Assembly: GCA_018830325.1 (NCBI GenBank)
Contig: JAHJSQ010000119.1
Coordinates: forward strand, 1-53,355
Direction of reading: 5' to 3'
Length of the DNA stretch: 53,355 nt
Source of the DNA: Gammaproteobacteria bacterium
Lineage (GTDB): Bacteria > Pseudomonadota > Gammaproteobacteria > Methylococcales > Methylomonadaceae
Part shown: in pieces, positions 26,961 through 36,313 of the stretch
Position numbering within the stretch: position 1 is the first letter of the stretch
How the letters are laid out: each line of letters begins with the position of its first letter
Program-made: the position numbers and the translations under genes
Notes under the pieces: model-generated
Seen by the model: only the letters and a program-made list of their open reading frames with translations
Database searches by the model: none
What the model was told of the DNA's origin: nothing

Positions 26961-28241
26961 ATGTCTTTATTGAATTTTTTTTTCAAGGATAACAAACAAG
27001 GTTCCGCCTGCAGCATTAACCCTGATTCGATAACGGTTGAAACGCTGAAAACGTTGATTCCCATTCGGAGTTTAAATGAAGAAATGCTGGAGTCTTTCGC
27101 AACCGACCGGTACTCTGAGGTTTTTCCCGCCAACACTATTTTGTTCAATCAGGGCGAACAAAACGACTCCGCTTATTTTTTATTGAAGGGAACGGTCATT
27201 ATTTCCGACAGTGCCGGAAAAAATTATGAAGTCGAAGCTAATACCGCACGCGCTAAATTTCCCCTCTGTAGCGGTATCAAACACGCCTTGAACGTTATCG
27301 CAAAAACCGACGTAAGTCTATTGAGGGTTTCGCATAAAATCATGTGCGCGCTGCCGCCCTCTTCCCATCACCCCGCTCCGCTTAACATACCGAAAGAATT
27401 AACCGATAACCGTTTATTGCAAGCTTTTTCACAGTATTACCTAGAAGAAAAAATGGACGTGCCGTCGCTGCCGGAGATTGCTTTTAAACTGCACAAAGCA
27501 ATTCAAGCCGACATTGGCGTGGCCGAAGCCGTTAGAATAATCCAGTTGGATCCGGTTATTGCGGCAAAATTGATTCAAGTTGCAAACTGCCCGTTATATT
27601 TAACCGCCATTCCGGCTAAAACATGCTTCGAAGCAGTCAATAGAATCGGTTTAAAGGCAACCCAAAATTTAGTGATTTCTCTCAGTCTTAAACAAATATT
27701 TCATTCTCAGAATCCACTGATCAAAAAAATACTGGATCGGGTTTGGAGGCAAAGCATCTATATCTCCTGTATTTGCTACGTCTTAGCTAGCGAAACCAAA
27801 AAAGTCAATCCGGAAGAAGCGTTACTCGGGGGCTTAGTTTGCGATATAGGGATTGTTCCTTTCTTGAATTTTGCCGCTAACCTTCCGGAGGATTACTACA
27901 AGGAAGAGTCGCTTGAGCGTGTCATCCCCTTTATAAGAGGCCCCGTCAGCGCCTATATCTTGCGAGAATGGGGTTTTCCCAAAGAACTCTACGAAATACC
28001 TTTGTATGCCGATGATTGGTACCAACATCGCGGCAATCAGATTTCTCTAATCGATATCGTCGTATTATCAAGACTGCATAGTAAAATCGGCACACCGGAG
28101 ATGGCTAGTTTGCCGGAAATAACCTCCATACCGGCGGCAAGCAAACTAGATTTCATCCAACTCTCGCCGGAAAACTCGTTACATATTCTTCATGACGCGC
28201 AAACTAAAATTAACGAAGCCAAGCGAGCTTTCGCAATATAG
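26961..28241 (+). CDS. cNMP-binding-fold plus HDOD protein, paralogue 1
   Basis: The 426-residue protein has a degenerate cyclic-nucleotide-binding fold (about residues 35-140: LFNQGEQNDSAYFLLKGTVI) followed by an HDOD domain (about 180-390: LPEIAFKLHKAIQADIG, IIQLDPVIAAKLIQVAN, AVNRIGLKATQNLVISLSL). The HD residues are replaced by Cys-Asp (GLVCDIGIVPFL). The usual phosphate-binding cassette of the cNMP domain is missing. The frame could begin at 26853, but ATG 26961 (MSLLNFFFKDNK) matches the N-terminus of the next two genes, so I chose it. It is the first of three tandem paralogues followed by prlC and ubiD. Confidence 0.8.
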   Translation: MSLLNFFFKDNKQGSACSINPDSITVETLKTLIPIRSLNEEMLESFATDRYSEVFPANTILFNQGEQNDSAYFLLKGTVIISDSAGKNYEVEANTARAKFPLCSGIKHALNVIAKTDVSLLRVSHKIMCALPPSSHHPAPLNIPKELTDNRLLQAFSQYYLEEKMDVPSLPEIAFKLHKAIQADIGVAEAVRIIQLDPVIAAKLIQVANCPLYLTAIPAKTCFEAVNRIGLKATQNLVISLSLKQIFHSQNPLIKKILDRVWRQSIYISCICYVLASETKKVNPEEALLGGLVCDIGIVPFLNFAANLPEDYYKEESLERVIPFIRGPVSAYILREWGFPKELYEIPLYADDWYQHRGNQISLIDIVVLSRLHSKIGTPEMASLPEITSIPAASKLDFIQLSPENSLHILHDAQTKINEAKRAFAI

Positions 28242-28246
28242 ATACT

Positions 28247-29599
28247 ATGCTACTGAATCTATTTAAAAAAAAACCTACTCCAAAGCCTAAGCCTAAGCAA
28301 GCTCCCAAAAGGGAACAATCGATAACGGCTGAAAGACAACTTTCAGGAACCAAGCAATCGAACAACAACATTAAACCGGTTAAAATCTCGGTTAAATTTC
28401 TTAAACGGTTAATGCCTTTAGGGCAACTGTTAACCGAAGAAGAGATACAGGCTTTAAAAATTCGCACCGAAAATTTTACCCCTGGGTCTGCCCTTTTCAT
28501 TCGCGGTACCGAGGTCGATGCACTCGTTTATCTGTGCAAAGGTACGGTGTATTTAGAAACGGCCAGCGGTATTGGGCAAGAAATTAACGAAGCCACGCTA
28601 AAAGCATTGTTTCCATTATCGAGCGGGGAATTCCACCAGTTTACCGCCATCGCCAAATCGAATGTTACGGTCATCTATATTCCAAAAACCGTATTACTAC
28701 TTAACCGTAACCCGATTAACCCGCTAAATGACCCGCTACTTGCCTCGGATTCGCTGCAAAATAATCCATTTTTCCTTCGATTTTACGAGCATTTTCAGCA
28801 ACACGATTTAAAAATTCCCAGCTTTCCCGACGTTGCTTTAAAGCTGAGGCGATCGGCAATGCACGACATCGGCATTGCCGAAGTCGTCAAGATCGTCAAC
28901 ATGGATCCGGTTATCGCGGCAAAATTAATTCAAATCGTCAATAGCCCGATATATCGAACATTAAACCCAATTTCCAACTGTCATGATGCGGTTAATCGAT
29001 TGGGGCTTAAAAATACCATGAACCTGGTGACAGCGATCAGCATGAAAAGCCTAATAAAGAGCGATAAACCAACAATCAAGAAGCGTATTCAGGAAAATTG
29101 GACTCAGAGTATTAAGGTTTCGTGCATTAGCTATACACTGGCGAACTTGACTCGTCAAACCAACCCGGAAGAAGCTTTGCTGGCCGGGCTTCTGCATAAT
29201 ATCGGAACCCTACCCATGCTAATGTTTGCCGACCAATTATCGGAAAACGCGTTCACGCTGAGCGAACTTGACCAATGCATTAAGTCATTGCAAGGCCAAA
29301 TTGGCACGATCACCTTGGAAAGATGGGAGTTTCCTGATAATCTCAAAGCAGTTCCGGTAAAAGTAAGCAACTGGTTCGATCACTCCGGCGAGACTTTACA
29401 ACTAAGCGATATTGTTTTGCTCGCTAAATTCCATTTCTTATTGACGCAGCATGAGCAAAGGGTTGAACTGCCGTTAATCAATATTTTGCCGGCATTTCAA
29501 AAGCTGGATGCGCAATTATTGACTCCGGAACAATCATTGCAAATATTACAAGACGCGAAGCAGCAAATTAGCGAAACAATGAAATTTTTCATGGCTTGA
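28247..29599 (+). CDS. cNMP-binding-fold plus HDOD protein, paralogue 2
   Basis: The 450-residue protein has the same architecture as its two neighbours: N-terminal Lys/Pro-rich tail (MLLNLFKKKPTPKPKPKQ), the helix RLMPLGQLLTEEEIQALK, a degenerate cNMP fold (GSALFIRGTEVDALVYLCKG) and an HDOD domain (FPDVALKLRRSAMHDIG, KIVNMDPVIAAKLIQIVNS, DAVNRLGLKNTMNLVTA). The HD pair is replaced by His-Asn (GLLHNIGTLPML). It follows paralogue 1 by 5 bp. It may sense something other than cNMP, as the cassette is replaced by FPLSSGEFHQFTAIAKSNV. Confidence 0.8.
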   Translation: MLLNLFKKKPTPKPKPKQAPKREQSITAERQLSGTKQSNNNIKPVKISVKFLKRLMPLGQLLTEEEIQALKIRTENFTPGSALFIRGTEVDALVYLCKGTVYLETASGIGQEINEATLKALFPLSSGEFHQFTAIAKSNVTVIYIPKTVLLLNRNPINPLNDPLLASDSLQNNPFFLRFYEHFQQHDLKIPSFPDVALKLRRSAMHDIGIAEVVKIVNMDPVIAAKLIQIVNSPIYRTLNPISNCHDAVNRLGLKNTMNLVTAISMKSLIKSDKPTIKKRIQENWTQSIKVSCISYTLANLTRQTNPEEALLAGLLHNIGTLPMLMFADQLSENAFTLSELDQCIKSLQGQIGTITLERWEFPDNLKAVPVKVSNWFDHSGETLQLSDIVLLAKFHFLLTQHEQRVELPLINILPAFQKLDAQLLTPEQSLQILQDAKQQISETMKFFMA

Positions 29600-29602
29600 C
29601 GT

Positions 29603-30976
29603 ATGTCCAATTGGTTTTCACATATAATCGAGCATTTTACGTCCGAGCCCCACGAATCTAAAAACGATCCACAGGAACATTCTGATAATCATCCAGTTAC
29701 GGCTGCCCCTATTTTATCCTGCGACAAACCTTTCAAGACAATTCGCATAAAACAGCCAGTCGAAATACTAAAACAATTCGTACCGATAAGAAACCTTGAC
29801 GATGCGGCAATCGATCTTTTGCAGCAACGGACAAACTGTTATCGGGCTGGCGATACGATTTTCGTTAGAGGCCAAAACAATAAAGGCAAAGTGTTTTATT
29901 TGCACAAAGGAACACTCGAATTGACGCCGAACTGCGATAGCATCTATCAAATGAGCGCCGATTCGCCGCTGTCGCATTTACCGATTAACAGCGGCAAAAT
30001 TATTGGTGCTACGGCACTCGCCAAAACCGATGTTGAGATCATTGAAATCTCAGCAGAGCTCATTAATTTGTGGACAGAACAAAGTAAAGCGGATGCAACG
30101 CAATTAGAACTGATCGATATCGACCTGCCTAAACAAATCGAAGATAACGGTTTTTTTAGCGATTTTTGCCGGATTTATCGCGAAAACAAGCTAACTTTAC
30201 CATCTTTGCCAGCAGTCGCTCTAAAACTCAAACAAGCGATGGAATTCGAGATTGATGTCCGCGAAGCCGCCAAAATTATTCAAATCGACCCCCCAATCGC
30301 CACCAAGCTAGTCCAGATCGCCAACAGCCCTCTTTACTCTCCAATTTCGCCGGTAACCAATTGCCAGGAAGCGGTCACCCGCCTTGGCTTAAACGCCACT
30401 CGGCAATTAGTGATGGGCATCGGACTCAAACAAATGTTTCGATGTCAAAACAAATACTTACTCAGCACCATGCAATCGCTTTGGAAAAACAGCCTTTACG
30501 TTTCGAGCCTGAGTTTTATATTGGCTCAGGAGAGCGGTAAAGTGAATGCCGAGGATGCCTTGTTAGCTGGACTCATCAGCGATATCGGCATCATCCCTTT
30601 GCTTCATTTTGCCGAACAACACCCTGAGCACTATAAAAATCTATCGGAACTTGATGAGGCTATCCCAGTTTTAAGAGCGCCCATCGGCAAATTAGTCTTG
30701 CATACCCTCGGTTTTTCCGAAGAACTCGAGCAAATACCGCATCATGCCGAAGACTGGTATTATGACAGCGGCGATAAACTGACGCTGACCGACATTGTCA
30801 TACTGGCTAAATTACACAGCTATATCGGCATTCAACATGATAAAGAGCTACCCTATATCAATTCGATTCCTGCATACACGAAATTAAACAACGGCAAATT
30901 GACGCCGGACTTTTCACTGCATATCCTGCACAAAGCGCAGCAGCGCATCGATGCAGCGATGCAAATTCTTTCTTGA
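29603..30976 (+). CDS. cNMP-binding-fold plus HDOD protein, paralogue 3
   Basis: The 457-residue protein has the same two-domain build: a longer acidic N-terminal tail, LKQFVPIRNLDDAAIDLL, a degenerate cNMP fold (GDTIFVRGQNNKGKVFYLHKG) and an HDOD domain (LPAVALKLKQAMEFEID, KIIQIDPPIATKLVQIANS, EAVTRLGLNATRQLVMG). HD is Ser-Asp here (GLISDIGIIPLL). It is 3 bp after paralogue 2 and 16 bp before prlC, so all five genes to ubiD look like one transcript. Function is unknown. Confidence 0.8.
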   Translation: MSNWFSHIIEHFTSEPHESKNDPQEHSDNHPVTAAPILSCDKPFKTIRIKQPVEILKQFVPIRNLDDAAIDLLQQRTNCYRAGDTIFVRGQNNKGKVFYLHKGTLELTPNCDSIYQMSADSPLSHLPINSGKIIGATALAKTDVEIIEISAELINLWTEQSKADATQLELIDIDLPKQIEDNGFFSDFCRIYRENKLTLPSLPAVALKLKQAMEFEIDVREAAKIIQIDPPIATKLVQIANSPLYSPISPVTNCQEAVTRLGLNATRQLVMGIGLKQMFRCQNKYLLSTMQSLWKNSLYVSSLSFILAQESGKVNAEDALLAGLISDIGIIPLLHFAEQHPEHYKNLSELDEAIPVLRAPIGKLVLHTLGFSEELEQIPHHAEDWYYDSGDKLTLTDIVILAKLHSYIGIQHDKELPYINSIPAYTKLNNGKLTPDFSLHILHKAQQRIDAAMQILS

Positions 30977-30992
30977 TTGATATCCAAAACAC

Positions 30993-33032
30993 ATGAATAA
31001 CCCATTACTGACTGATAACACCCTGCCTCATTTCTCCGAAATAAAACCCGAACATGTCGTACCCGCCATCGAAAAATTACTGGCAGACGCGCGCGCGACG
31101 GTCGATCGGCACCTCAAGGCCACCGACCAATATAGCTGGGACAACTTGATCGAGCCGATCGAAAACGCCGAAGACAAGCTAAATAAGGCCTGGTCTCCAG
31201 TCAGCCATATGAATTCGGTAGTCAACAGCGAACCGCTTCGTGAGGCTTATAATGCCTGCTTGCCGTTGCTCAGCGATTACTCGACCGAAATGGGCCAAAA
31301 CGAAGCCTTGTTCAAAGCCTATCAAGCGATTGCACAAAGCGAAGAATTTCAAAGTCACGACAAGGCCCAGAAAAAAATCGTCGCCAATGCCTTGCGCGAT
31401 TTCAAACTGTCCGGCATCGACCTGGAGCCGGCCAAGAAACAACGCTACAAAGAAATTAGTCAAGAACTGTCGAGCCTGACTTCCCGCTTCGAAGAAAATC
31501 TGATGGATGCGACCAATGCCTGGAGCAAACTGATCACCGATAGCGACGACCTAGCTGGCCTACCGAAATCGGCATTGGCGCAAGCCAAACAAACCGCCGA
31601 GGCCAATCAACAAAGCGGCTGGATGATTACACTGCAATTTCCGTCATTCCAAGCCGTGATGACCTATGCCGACAGTCGTGCGCTGCGCCGCGAACATTAC
31701 GAAGCCTTCGTCACGCGCGCATCCGATCTCGGACCGCACGCGGGACGCTGGGACAATAGCCAAGTCATGGAGCAAATCCTGTCGTTGCGCCATGAACAAG
31801 CGCGCCTATTAGGTTATAACAATTACGCCGAATTATCCCTGACCACCAAAATGGCCGACAGTCCCGACCAAGTCATCGGCTTTCTCGAAGATTTGGCCGA
31901 TAAATCTTGGCGACAAGCGCGCAAAGATTTATACGAACTACGCGAATTCGCCGCGAAACACTATGGAATAAAAGACTTACAGCCTTGGGATATCGGTTAT
32001 TACTCGGAAAAGATGCGTCAGCATTTTTATCAACTTTCACAAGAAGAAGTGAAAACCTATTTTCCGATCGACCGTGTCTTGCCTGGCCTGTTCGCAATCG
32101 TCGAAAAACTCTACGGGCTCGACATCAGCGAAATCGACCATTTCGACAGATGGCACAAAGACGTCCGTTTCTACCAGATTCTCGACCGCGACGGACAACT
32201 TCGCGGCCAATTCTATACCGATCTCTATGCCCGTCCGAAAAAACGCGGCGGCGCTTGGATGGACGTTTGCGTCAGCCGCAAGAAATACCAAGGCAAAGTC
32301 CAAACGCCGGTCGCGTATCTGACCTGTAACTTCACACCGCCGACCGGCGACGACCCGGCCTTGTTGACCCACGACGAAGTGACGACGCTGTTTCACGAAT
32401 TCGGACACGGTCTGCATCACATGCTGACTCAGGTCGACCATCTCGGCGTTTCCGGCATCAGCGGCGTCGAATGGGATGCGGTGGAATTGCCGAGTCAATT
32501 CATGGAAAACTGGTGCTGGGAAAAAGACGCGCTGGAATTGATTTCAGGACATTATCAAACCGGTGAAAAACTGCCGGACAGCTTATTTGATAAAATGCTC
32601 GCCGCGAAAAATTTTCAATCCGGCATGATGATGGTTCGGCAACTCGAATTCAGTCTATTCGACTTGAGAATCCATAAAGAATACGATCCGGCCAAGGGCG
32701 GGCGTATCTACGAAATTCTCGAGCAAGTCAGAAAACAAGTCGCCGTGGTTACGCCGCCGTCTTTTAACCGCTTTGCGCACAGTTTTTCGCATATCTTCGC
32801 GGGGGGCTATGCGGCAGGATATTACAGTTACAAATGGGCCGAAGTCCTATCCAGCGACGCCTTTTCGATGTTTGAAGAACATGGCATTTTCAATGAAACC
32901 ATCGGCCATGCATTTTTGACCAACATTCTCGAACAAGGCGGCAGCGACGATGCAATGGAATTATTTATCCAATTTCGCGGACGCGAGCCTGAAATCGATG
33001 CACTGCTCAGACACAACGGAATCGCTGCATGA
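30993..33032 (+). CDS. prlC: Oligopeptidase A (M3 metallopeptidase)
   Basis: The 679-residue cytoplasmic zinc peptidase degrades short peptides and signal-peptide remnants. The M3 signature [11 protein letters not shown] (His and Glu, about residues 467-477) and a second ligand region [23 protein letters not shown] are present. The N-terminus [20 protein letters not shown] is standard. The tail includes [15 protein letters not shown]. The length matches E. coli PrlC. It overlaps ubiD by 4 bp (ATGA). Its place after the HDOD triplet is unusual and may make its expression depend on their promoter. Confidence 0.94.
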   Translation: MNNPLLTDNTLPHFSEIKPEHVVPAIEKLLADARATVDRHLKATDQYSWDNLIEPIENAEDKLNKAWSPVSHMNSVVNSEPLREAYNACLPLLSDYSTEMGQNEALFKAYQAIAQSEEFQSHDKAQKKIVANALRDFKLSGIDLEPAKKQRYKEISQELSSLTSRFEENLMDATNAWSKLITDSDDLAGLPKSALAQAKQTAEANQQSGWMITLQFPSFQAVMTYADSRALRREHYEAFVTRASDLGPHAGRWDNSQVMEQILSLRHEQARLLGYNNYAELSLTTKMADSPDQVIGFLEDLADKSWRQARKDLYELREFAAKHYGIKDLQPWDIGYYSEKMRQHFYQLSQEEVKTYFPIDRVLPGLFAIVEKLYGLDISEIDHFDRWHKDVRFYQILDRDGQLRGQFYTDLYARPKKRGGAWMDVCVSRKKYQGKVQTPVAYLTCNFTPPTGDDPALLTHDEVTTLFHEFGHGLHHMLTQVDHLGVSGISGVEWDAVELPSQFMENWCWEKDALELISGHYQTGEKLPDSLFDKMLAAKNFQSGMMMVRQLEFSLFDLRIHKEYDPAKGGRIYEILEQVRKQVAVVTPPSFNRFAHSFSHIFAGGYAAGYYSYKWAEVLSSDAFSMFEEHGIFNETIGHAFLTNILEQGGSDDAMELFIQFRGREPEIDALLRHNGIAA

Positions 33033-34489
33033 AGTATCACGACCTGCGTGATTTCATCGCGCAACTGGAAAAACAAGGCGAATTGAAGCGAATTCAATAC
33101 CCAGCCGACCCGGTGCTCGAAATCACCGAAATTTGTAATCGCACATTACAACAAGAAGGCCCTGCCCTGCTCTTCGAAAGCCCGAAAGGTCATTCGATAC
33201 CGCTGCTCGGCAACCTATTCGGCACGCCGCACCGAGTCGCGATGGGCATGGGCGCCGATTCAGTCGAGTCCCTGCGCGAAATTGGCAAACTCTTGGCTTA
33301 TTTAAAAGAACCTGAACCGCCGAAGGGTTTTCGCGATGCACTCGACAAAATTCCGGTATTTAAACAAGTATTGAACATGGCGCCGAAAATCGTTAAATCG
33401 CCGCCCTGCCAGGAAGTCGTGCTCGAAGGCGATGAAATCGACTTAGGCAACTATCCGATACAAACTTGCTGGCCCGAGGATGCCGCACCCTTAATCACTT
33501 GGGCATTGGTTATAACCAAAGGACCCTACAAGGAACGTCAGAACCTGGGCATTTACCGGCAACAAGTCATCGCAAAGAACAAAGTCATCATGCGCTGGCT
33601 CGCGCATCGCGGCGGCGCTTTGGACTTCAAGGAATGGCAAGAGGCTCACCCCGGCGAGCCGTTTCCGGTTACGGTCGCGCTAGGCGCGGATCCCGCGACG
33701 ATACTAGGCGCCGTCACACCGATACCGGATAGCTTGTCCGAATACGCCTTCGCCGGATTACTGCGCGGCAGCAAAACCGAACTGGCAGAATGCTTATGCA
33801 ATAACTTGCAGGTACCGGCCAGCGCCGAAATCGTATTGGAAGGTTTCATTTATCCTAACGAAACCGCACCCGAAGGTCCTTACGGCGATCATACCGGCTA
33901 TTACAACGAAGTCGACGAATTTCCGGTGTTTACGATCGAAAAAATTACGCAGCGCCGCGATCCGATTTACCACAGCACCTACACCGGCAAACCGCCCGAT
34001 GAACCGGCCGTGCTGGGCGTGGCATTAAACGAAGTTTTCGTGCCGATCTTGCAAAAACAATTCCCTGAAATCGTCGATTTCTACCTACCGCCCGAGGGTT
34101 GTTCTTATCGTCTAGCCGTGATCAGCATCAAAAAACAATACCCCGGTCACGCCAAACGGGTCATGCTTGGGCTTTGGTCGTTCCTACGCCAATTCATGTA
34201 CACAAAATTCGTCATCGTCGTCGACGACGACGTCAATCCGCGCGAATGGAAAGATGTCATCTGGGCGATGACCACGCGTATGGATCCAACCCGAGATTTC
34301 ACGCTGCTCGACAACACGCCGATCGATTATCTCGATTTTGCATCGCCGGTATCGGGATTGGGCTCGAAGGCAGGCTTCGACGCGACGAACAAATGGCCTG
34401 GCGAGACCAACCGCGAATGGGGGCGGCCGATCGTGATGTCCAAGGAAATTATTCAGAAAGTGGATAGTATTTGGGAAGGGTTGCTTTAA
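33029..34489 (+). CDS. ubiD: 4-hydroxy-3-polyprenylbenzoate decarboxylase UbiD
   Basis: UbiD uses prenylated FMN to decarboxylate the benzoate ring in ubiquinone synthesis. The 486-residue protein starts with [22 protein letters not shown]-type sequence and shows [43 protein letters not shown] and the C-terminal [23 protein letters not shown], all conserved. The catalytic Glu and the prFMN-contacting EGPYGDH segment are present. It is the last gene of the HDOD-HDOD-HDOD-prlC-ubiD run. ubiX, which makes the cofactor, is not in the window. Confidence 0.95.
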   Translation: MKYHDLRDFIAQLEKQGELKRIQYPADPVLEITEICNRTLQQEGPALLFESPKGHSIPLLGNLFGTPHRVAMGMGADSVESLREIGKLLAYLKEPEPPKGFRDALDKIPVFKQVLNMAPKIVKSPPCQEVVLEGDEIDLGNYPIQTCWPEDAAPLITWALVITKGPYKERQNLGIYRQQVIAKNKVIMRWLAHRGGALDFKEWQEAHPGEPFPVTVALGADPATILGAVTPIPDSLSEYAFAGLLRGSKTELAECLCNNLQVPASAEIVLEGFIYPNETAPEGPYGDHTGYYNEVDEFPVFTIEKITQRRDPIYHSTYTGKPPDEPAVLGVALNEVFVPILQKQFPEIVDFYLPPEGCSYRLAVISIKKQYPGHAKRVMLGLWSFLRQFMYTKFVIVVDDDVNPREWKDVIWAMTTRMDPTRDFTLLDNTPIDYLDFASPVSGLGSKAGFDATNKWPGETNREWGRPIVMSKEIIQKVDSIWEGLL

Positions 34490-34514
34490 CGGTATTTTTT
34501 GCAAGTCTTGCTGC

Positions 34515-34538
34515 GGGACGGGTTATTTAACCCGTCCC
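34515..34538. terminator. Perfect hairpin after ubiD
   Basis: GGGACGGGTT and its exact complement enclose an ATTT loop, 26 bp after the ubiD stop. There is no T-run behind it, so it may be a repeat-type or mRNA-end hairpin rather than a classical intrinsic terminator. Confidence 0.55.
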
Positions 34539-34546
34539 CAACGTTT

Positions 34547-34657
34547 CGGATTGGCCTAAGTGGTTTCGGCTTGCTTCGACCACGGTTGAAATGTTTCGGC
34601 GTACAGGGAAGTATGCTCACCGAAAAGATTTTCAAGCCTGCACCACTACAAAATCCG
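34547..34657. repeat. Imperfect inverted repeat downstream of ubiD
   Basis: CGGATTGGCCTAAGTGGTTT (34547-) faces a partial complement ending at 34657 (CACCACTACAAAATCCG). The flank-to-flank distance is about 110 bp and no protein is encoded. It is similar in style to the other miniature elements but shares no arm sequence with them that I can see. Confidence 0.5.
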
Positions 34658-34674
34658 AGCAGCACAATTGGCTG

Positions 34675-35115
34675 TTATCGAACCCAATAGTGCAAAATTT
34701 GTGTGAAAGTACCGTCTCCATTGTTAACAGACTCCATTTGCCCGCTGATGCCCGAATATCGGCCTGTACCGCCAACAATCGCTATAGCTGACGTTCCTGT
34801 ATCGAATTCACGCCCAGCCACCTGAATACTGCCGTTCTTCATGGTCAAGGTCCATTGACATTGGAAGCTATGGCCAACGCGCGTGCGTATGCACATGCCG
34901 CTATTATTACCGATCCGCGAACCTTGTTCATCTAGTAAGGGTTGATCGAACGTCAGAATATCCCCTTCGGAATCACCTGGCACACCAATGTCAATGAAGT
35001 TAGATTTATGCGCTCTAGCATCCGCGATGGTTATGACCGTTTGAGGTGCGACATATGTGCAGGCAGTGATACCAAAGAGGCTGGCGATTAAGATACGACT
35101 CAAAGAGTCAGACAC
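34675..35115 (-). CDS. Probable lipoprotein with allene-oxide-cyclase/dirigent-like barrel
   Basis: The 146-residue protein has a signal peptide with a lipobox-like ITAC (about residues 16-19, LIASLFGITAC). It is followed by an eight-strand barrel pattern seen in allene oxide cyclase-like and dirigent-like proteins: GDSEGDILTFDQPLLDEQG, CIRTRVGHSFQCQWTLTM, AIVGGTGRYSGISGQME. In plants such barrels act on oxylipins or guide radical coupling; in bacteria their role is unknown. The start is GTG at 35115, directly after the CIA30 stop codon, so they are co-transcribed. No enzymatic activity is claimed. Confidence 0.65.
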   Translation of the reverse strand: MSDSLSRILIASLFGITACTYVAPQTVITIADARAHKSNFIDIGVPGDSEGDILTFDQPLLDEQGSRIGNNSGMCIRTRVGHSFQCQWTLTMKNGSIQVAGREFDTGTSAIAIVGGTGRYSGISGQMESVNNGDGTFTQILHYWVR

Positions 35116-35700
35116 CTAATTATCCACACTATAAAAACGTAGAGAACCGAGACATAAATCGAACCTAAAATCTCGGCCAATAGCGACCAATCCGATACGT
35201 TTCAGATTACGTTGAAGAAATTTCTGTGATGTTTTATAGGCATCAAAATTAGCAAAAGGAATACGAACGGTTTGCCATTCGTCGGTCGCATGGAATTCGG
35301 CACGATAAGATTGCCAGGGGAACCAAAGGTCCGAAGTGCGAAAATGAATATTGTAGTCTTCATTATTACCGGCTACTTCGAAGACAATACCGTCAAAGGC
35401 CGATGCATCGAAGTTGTCTTCATCAGACAAAGCCATTTGCACAAAGCCACCATTTTGTTCGGTTGAAACATCGCCCTGCATACGTAGGCAATCTCTTCCT
35501 TTATGAGTATCTAATTTTAGATTTCCCTTGGAAACTCCACCCATGACCTGATCGCTGACCAGTCGCCACTCCATACCAAGGTTGGATTTCAAATTGCCAC
35601 TGCTACGATCATCGATTACAAACTCGCCTGCCAACATTGTTTTCATGACTCCAAGGCTTATTACTAGGAACAGTCTTGCGCTGAGTTTTCTAAAATTCAT
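35116..35700 (-). CDS. CIA30 family protein
   Basis: The protein of about 194 residues has a signal peptide (FRKLSARLFLVISLGVMK, then about residue 25 onward mature). It then has a CIA30-type beta-sandwich: FVIDDRSSGNLKSNLGMEWR, LVSDQVMGGVSKGNL, FDGIVFEVAGNNEDYNIHFR, WQTVRIPFANFDAY and RIGLVAIGRDFRFDLCLGSL. The eukaryotic namesake helps assemble respiratory complex I, but bacterial exported members may bind carbohydrates; the ligand is unknown. ATG 35700 with GGA 7 bp upstream is preferred over TTG 35712. It is transcribed ahead of the barrel lipoprotein gene. Confidence 0.78.
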   Translation of the reverse strand: MNFRKLSARLFLVISLGVMKTMLAGEFVIDDRSSGNLKSNLGMEWRLVSDQVMGGVSKGNLKLDTHKGRDCLRMQGDVSTEQNGGFVQMALSDEDNFDASAFDGIVFEVAGNNEDYNIHFRTSDLWFPWQSYRAEFHATDEWQTVRIPFANFDAYKTSQKFLQRNLKRIGLVAIGRDFRFDLCLGSLRFYSVDN

Positions 35701-35712
35701 CCTATTTTCCAA

Positions 35713-36179
35713 ACATTAGTCCTAAAAATGCAGATGAGTGTTTTTTTACTATGAAAGTTCGTAGATTAGGACTCTTTATCTCATTTTTCGATATGAAAAA
35801 CAATTCCGGTTCCGAAGAGGGTGCGGTTACTCGACTGAGAAGCGATAGCAGATTCACTTATGATCGAATCAGCTTGATCACATGAAAGTGCCGCTAGTAA
35901 AGGATGGGCATGAAATAAGTTACGCAACTGACAGAACTTTCTGTTCGTATTCAAGACTCGCAAATAGGCGAATCACATATACTGTGTAACGAAGAAGACG
36001 GACAAAAGAGCGCGTCAGAAATTTGAAAAAGAATCGTGCGAAGTACGATAGTCACGAGCTACGCTCATTTAAAAATCTAGCTTCTAGCGGAACATGAAAA
36101 ATTCTTAATGGAATCGTTGCGAAATCGGTTGCAACTGATAATATAACAAAATCAAAAGTTCACTAACTTATTGATTTAA
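35713..36179. other. Gene-free stretch before tRNA-Met with a partial family II element
   Basis: A 60-codon open frame in this area has no recognisable product. At 35999-36021 a 23-bp stretch (CGGACAAAAGAGCGCGTCAG plus 3 bases) is identical to 38154-38176, and GTGCGAAGTACGATAGT follows, so a right-hand remnant of a family II element lies here. No matching left arm is seen. The rest (35713-35990) shows nothing else. Confidence 0.5.
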
Positions 36180-36256
36180 TGGTGGCGATGGGTGGACTTG
36201 AACCACCGACCCCGGGGTTATGAATCCCGTGCTCTAACCAGCTGAGCTACATCGCC
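36180..36256 (-). tRNA. tRNA-Met (CAT)
   Basis: The minus strand folds into a full cloverleaf of 77 nt: acceptor GGCGATG with CATCGCC, D arm GCTC/GAGC, anticodon loop TTCATAA (anticodon CAT), T arm GGTGG/CCACC with TTCAAGT loop, and CCA encoded at the 3' end. Its length and the GGTTA D loop fit an elongator-type Met tRNA. The anticodon stem contains an A-C mismatch at its top pair (position 31-39). The acceptor ends in a normal G-C pair, unlike initiator tRNA. Confidence 0.93.
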
Positions 36257-36274
36257 ATTGAAGAGGTCTTGCAA

Positions 36275-36303
36275 AAGAGCGGGCATTATAGAGACCCGCT
36301 CTT
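36275..36303 (-). terminator. Hairpin after ychF, overlapping the tRNA promoter
   Basis: The perfect 9-bp stem AAGAGCGGG (36275-36283) with 36295-36303 has an 11-nt loop and a short TTTT-like tail on the minus strand. It lies 7 bp past the ychF stop codon and so can end ychF transcription. The same bases contain the -10 box of the tRNA promoter. Confidence 0.6.
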
Positions 36304-36313
36304 GTTTTGTCAA
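36285..36313 (-). promoter_or_regulatory. Perfect sigma-70 promoter of tRNA-Met
   Basis: TTGACA (36308-36313) and TATAAT (36285-36290) are separated by exactly 17 bp on the minus strand. The -35 box overlaps the TGA stop of ychF and the -10 lies in the loop of the terminator hairpin. The tRNA begins 28 bp downstream, giving a short leader. Confidence 0.85.

Noticed and set aside
35781-35963. 60-codon open frame on the minus strand
   Set aside because: No similarity or start signal; lies in a gene-free region with repeat remnants.
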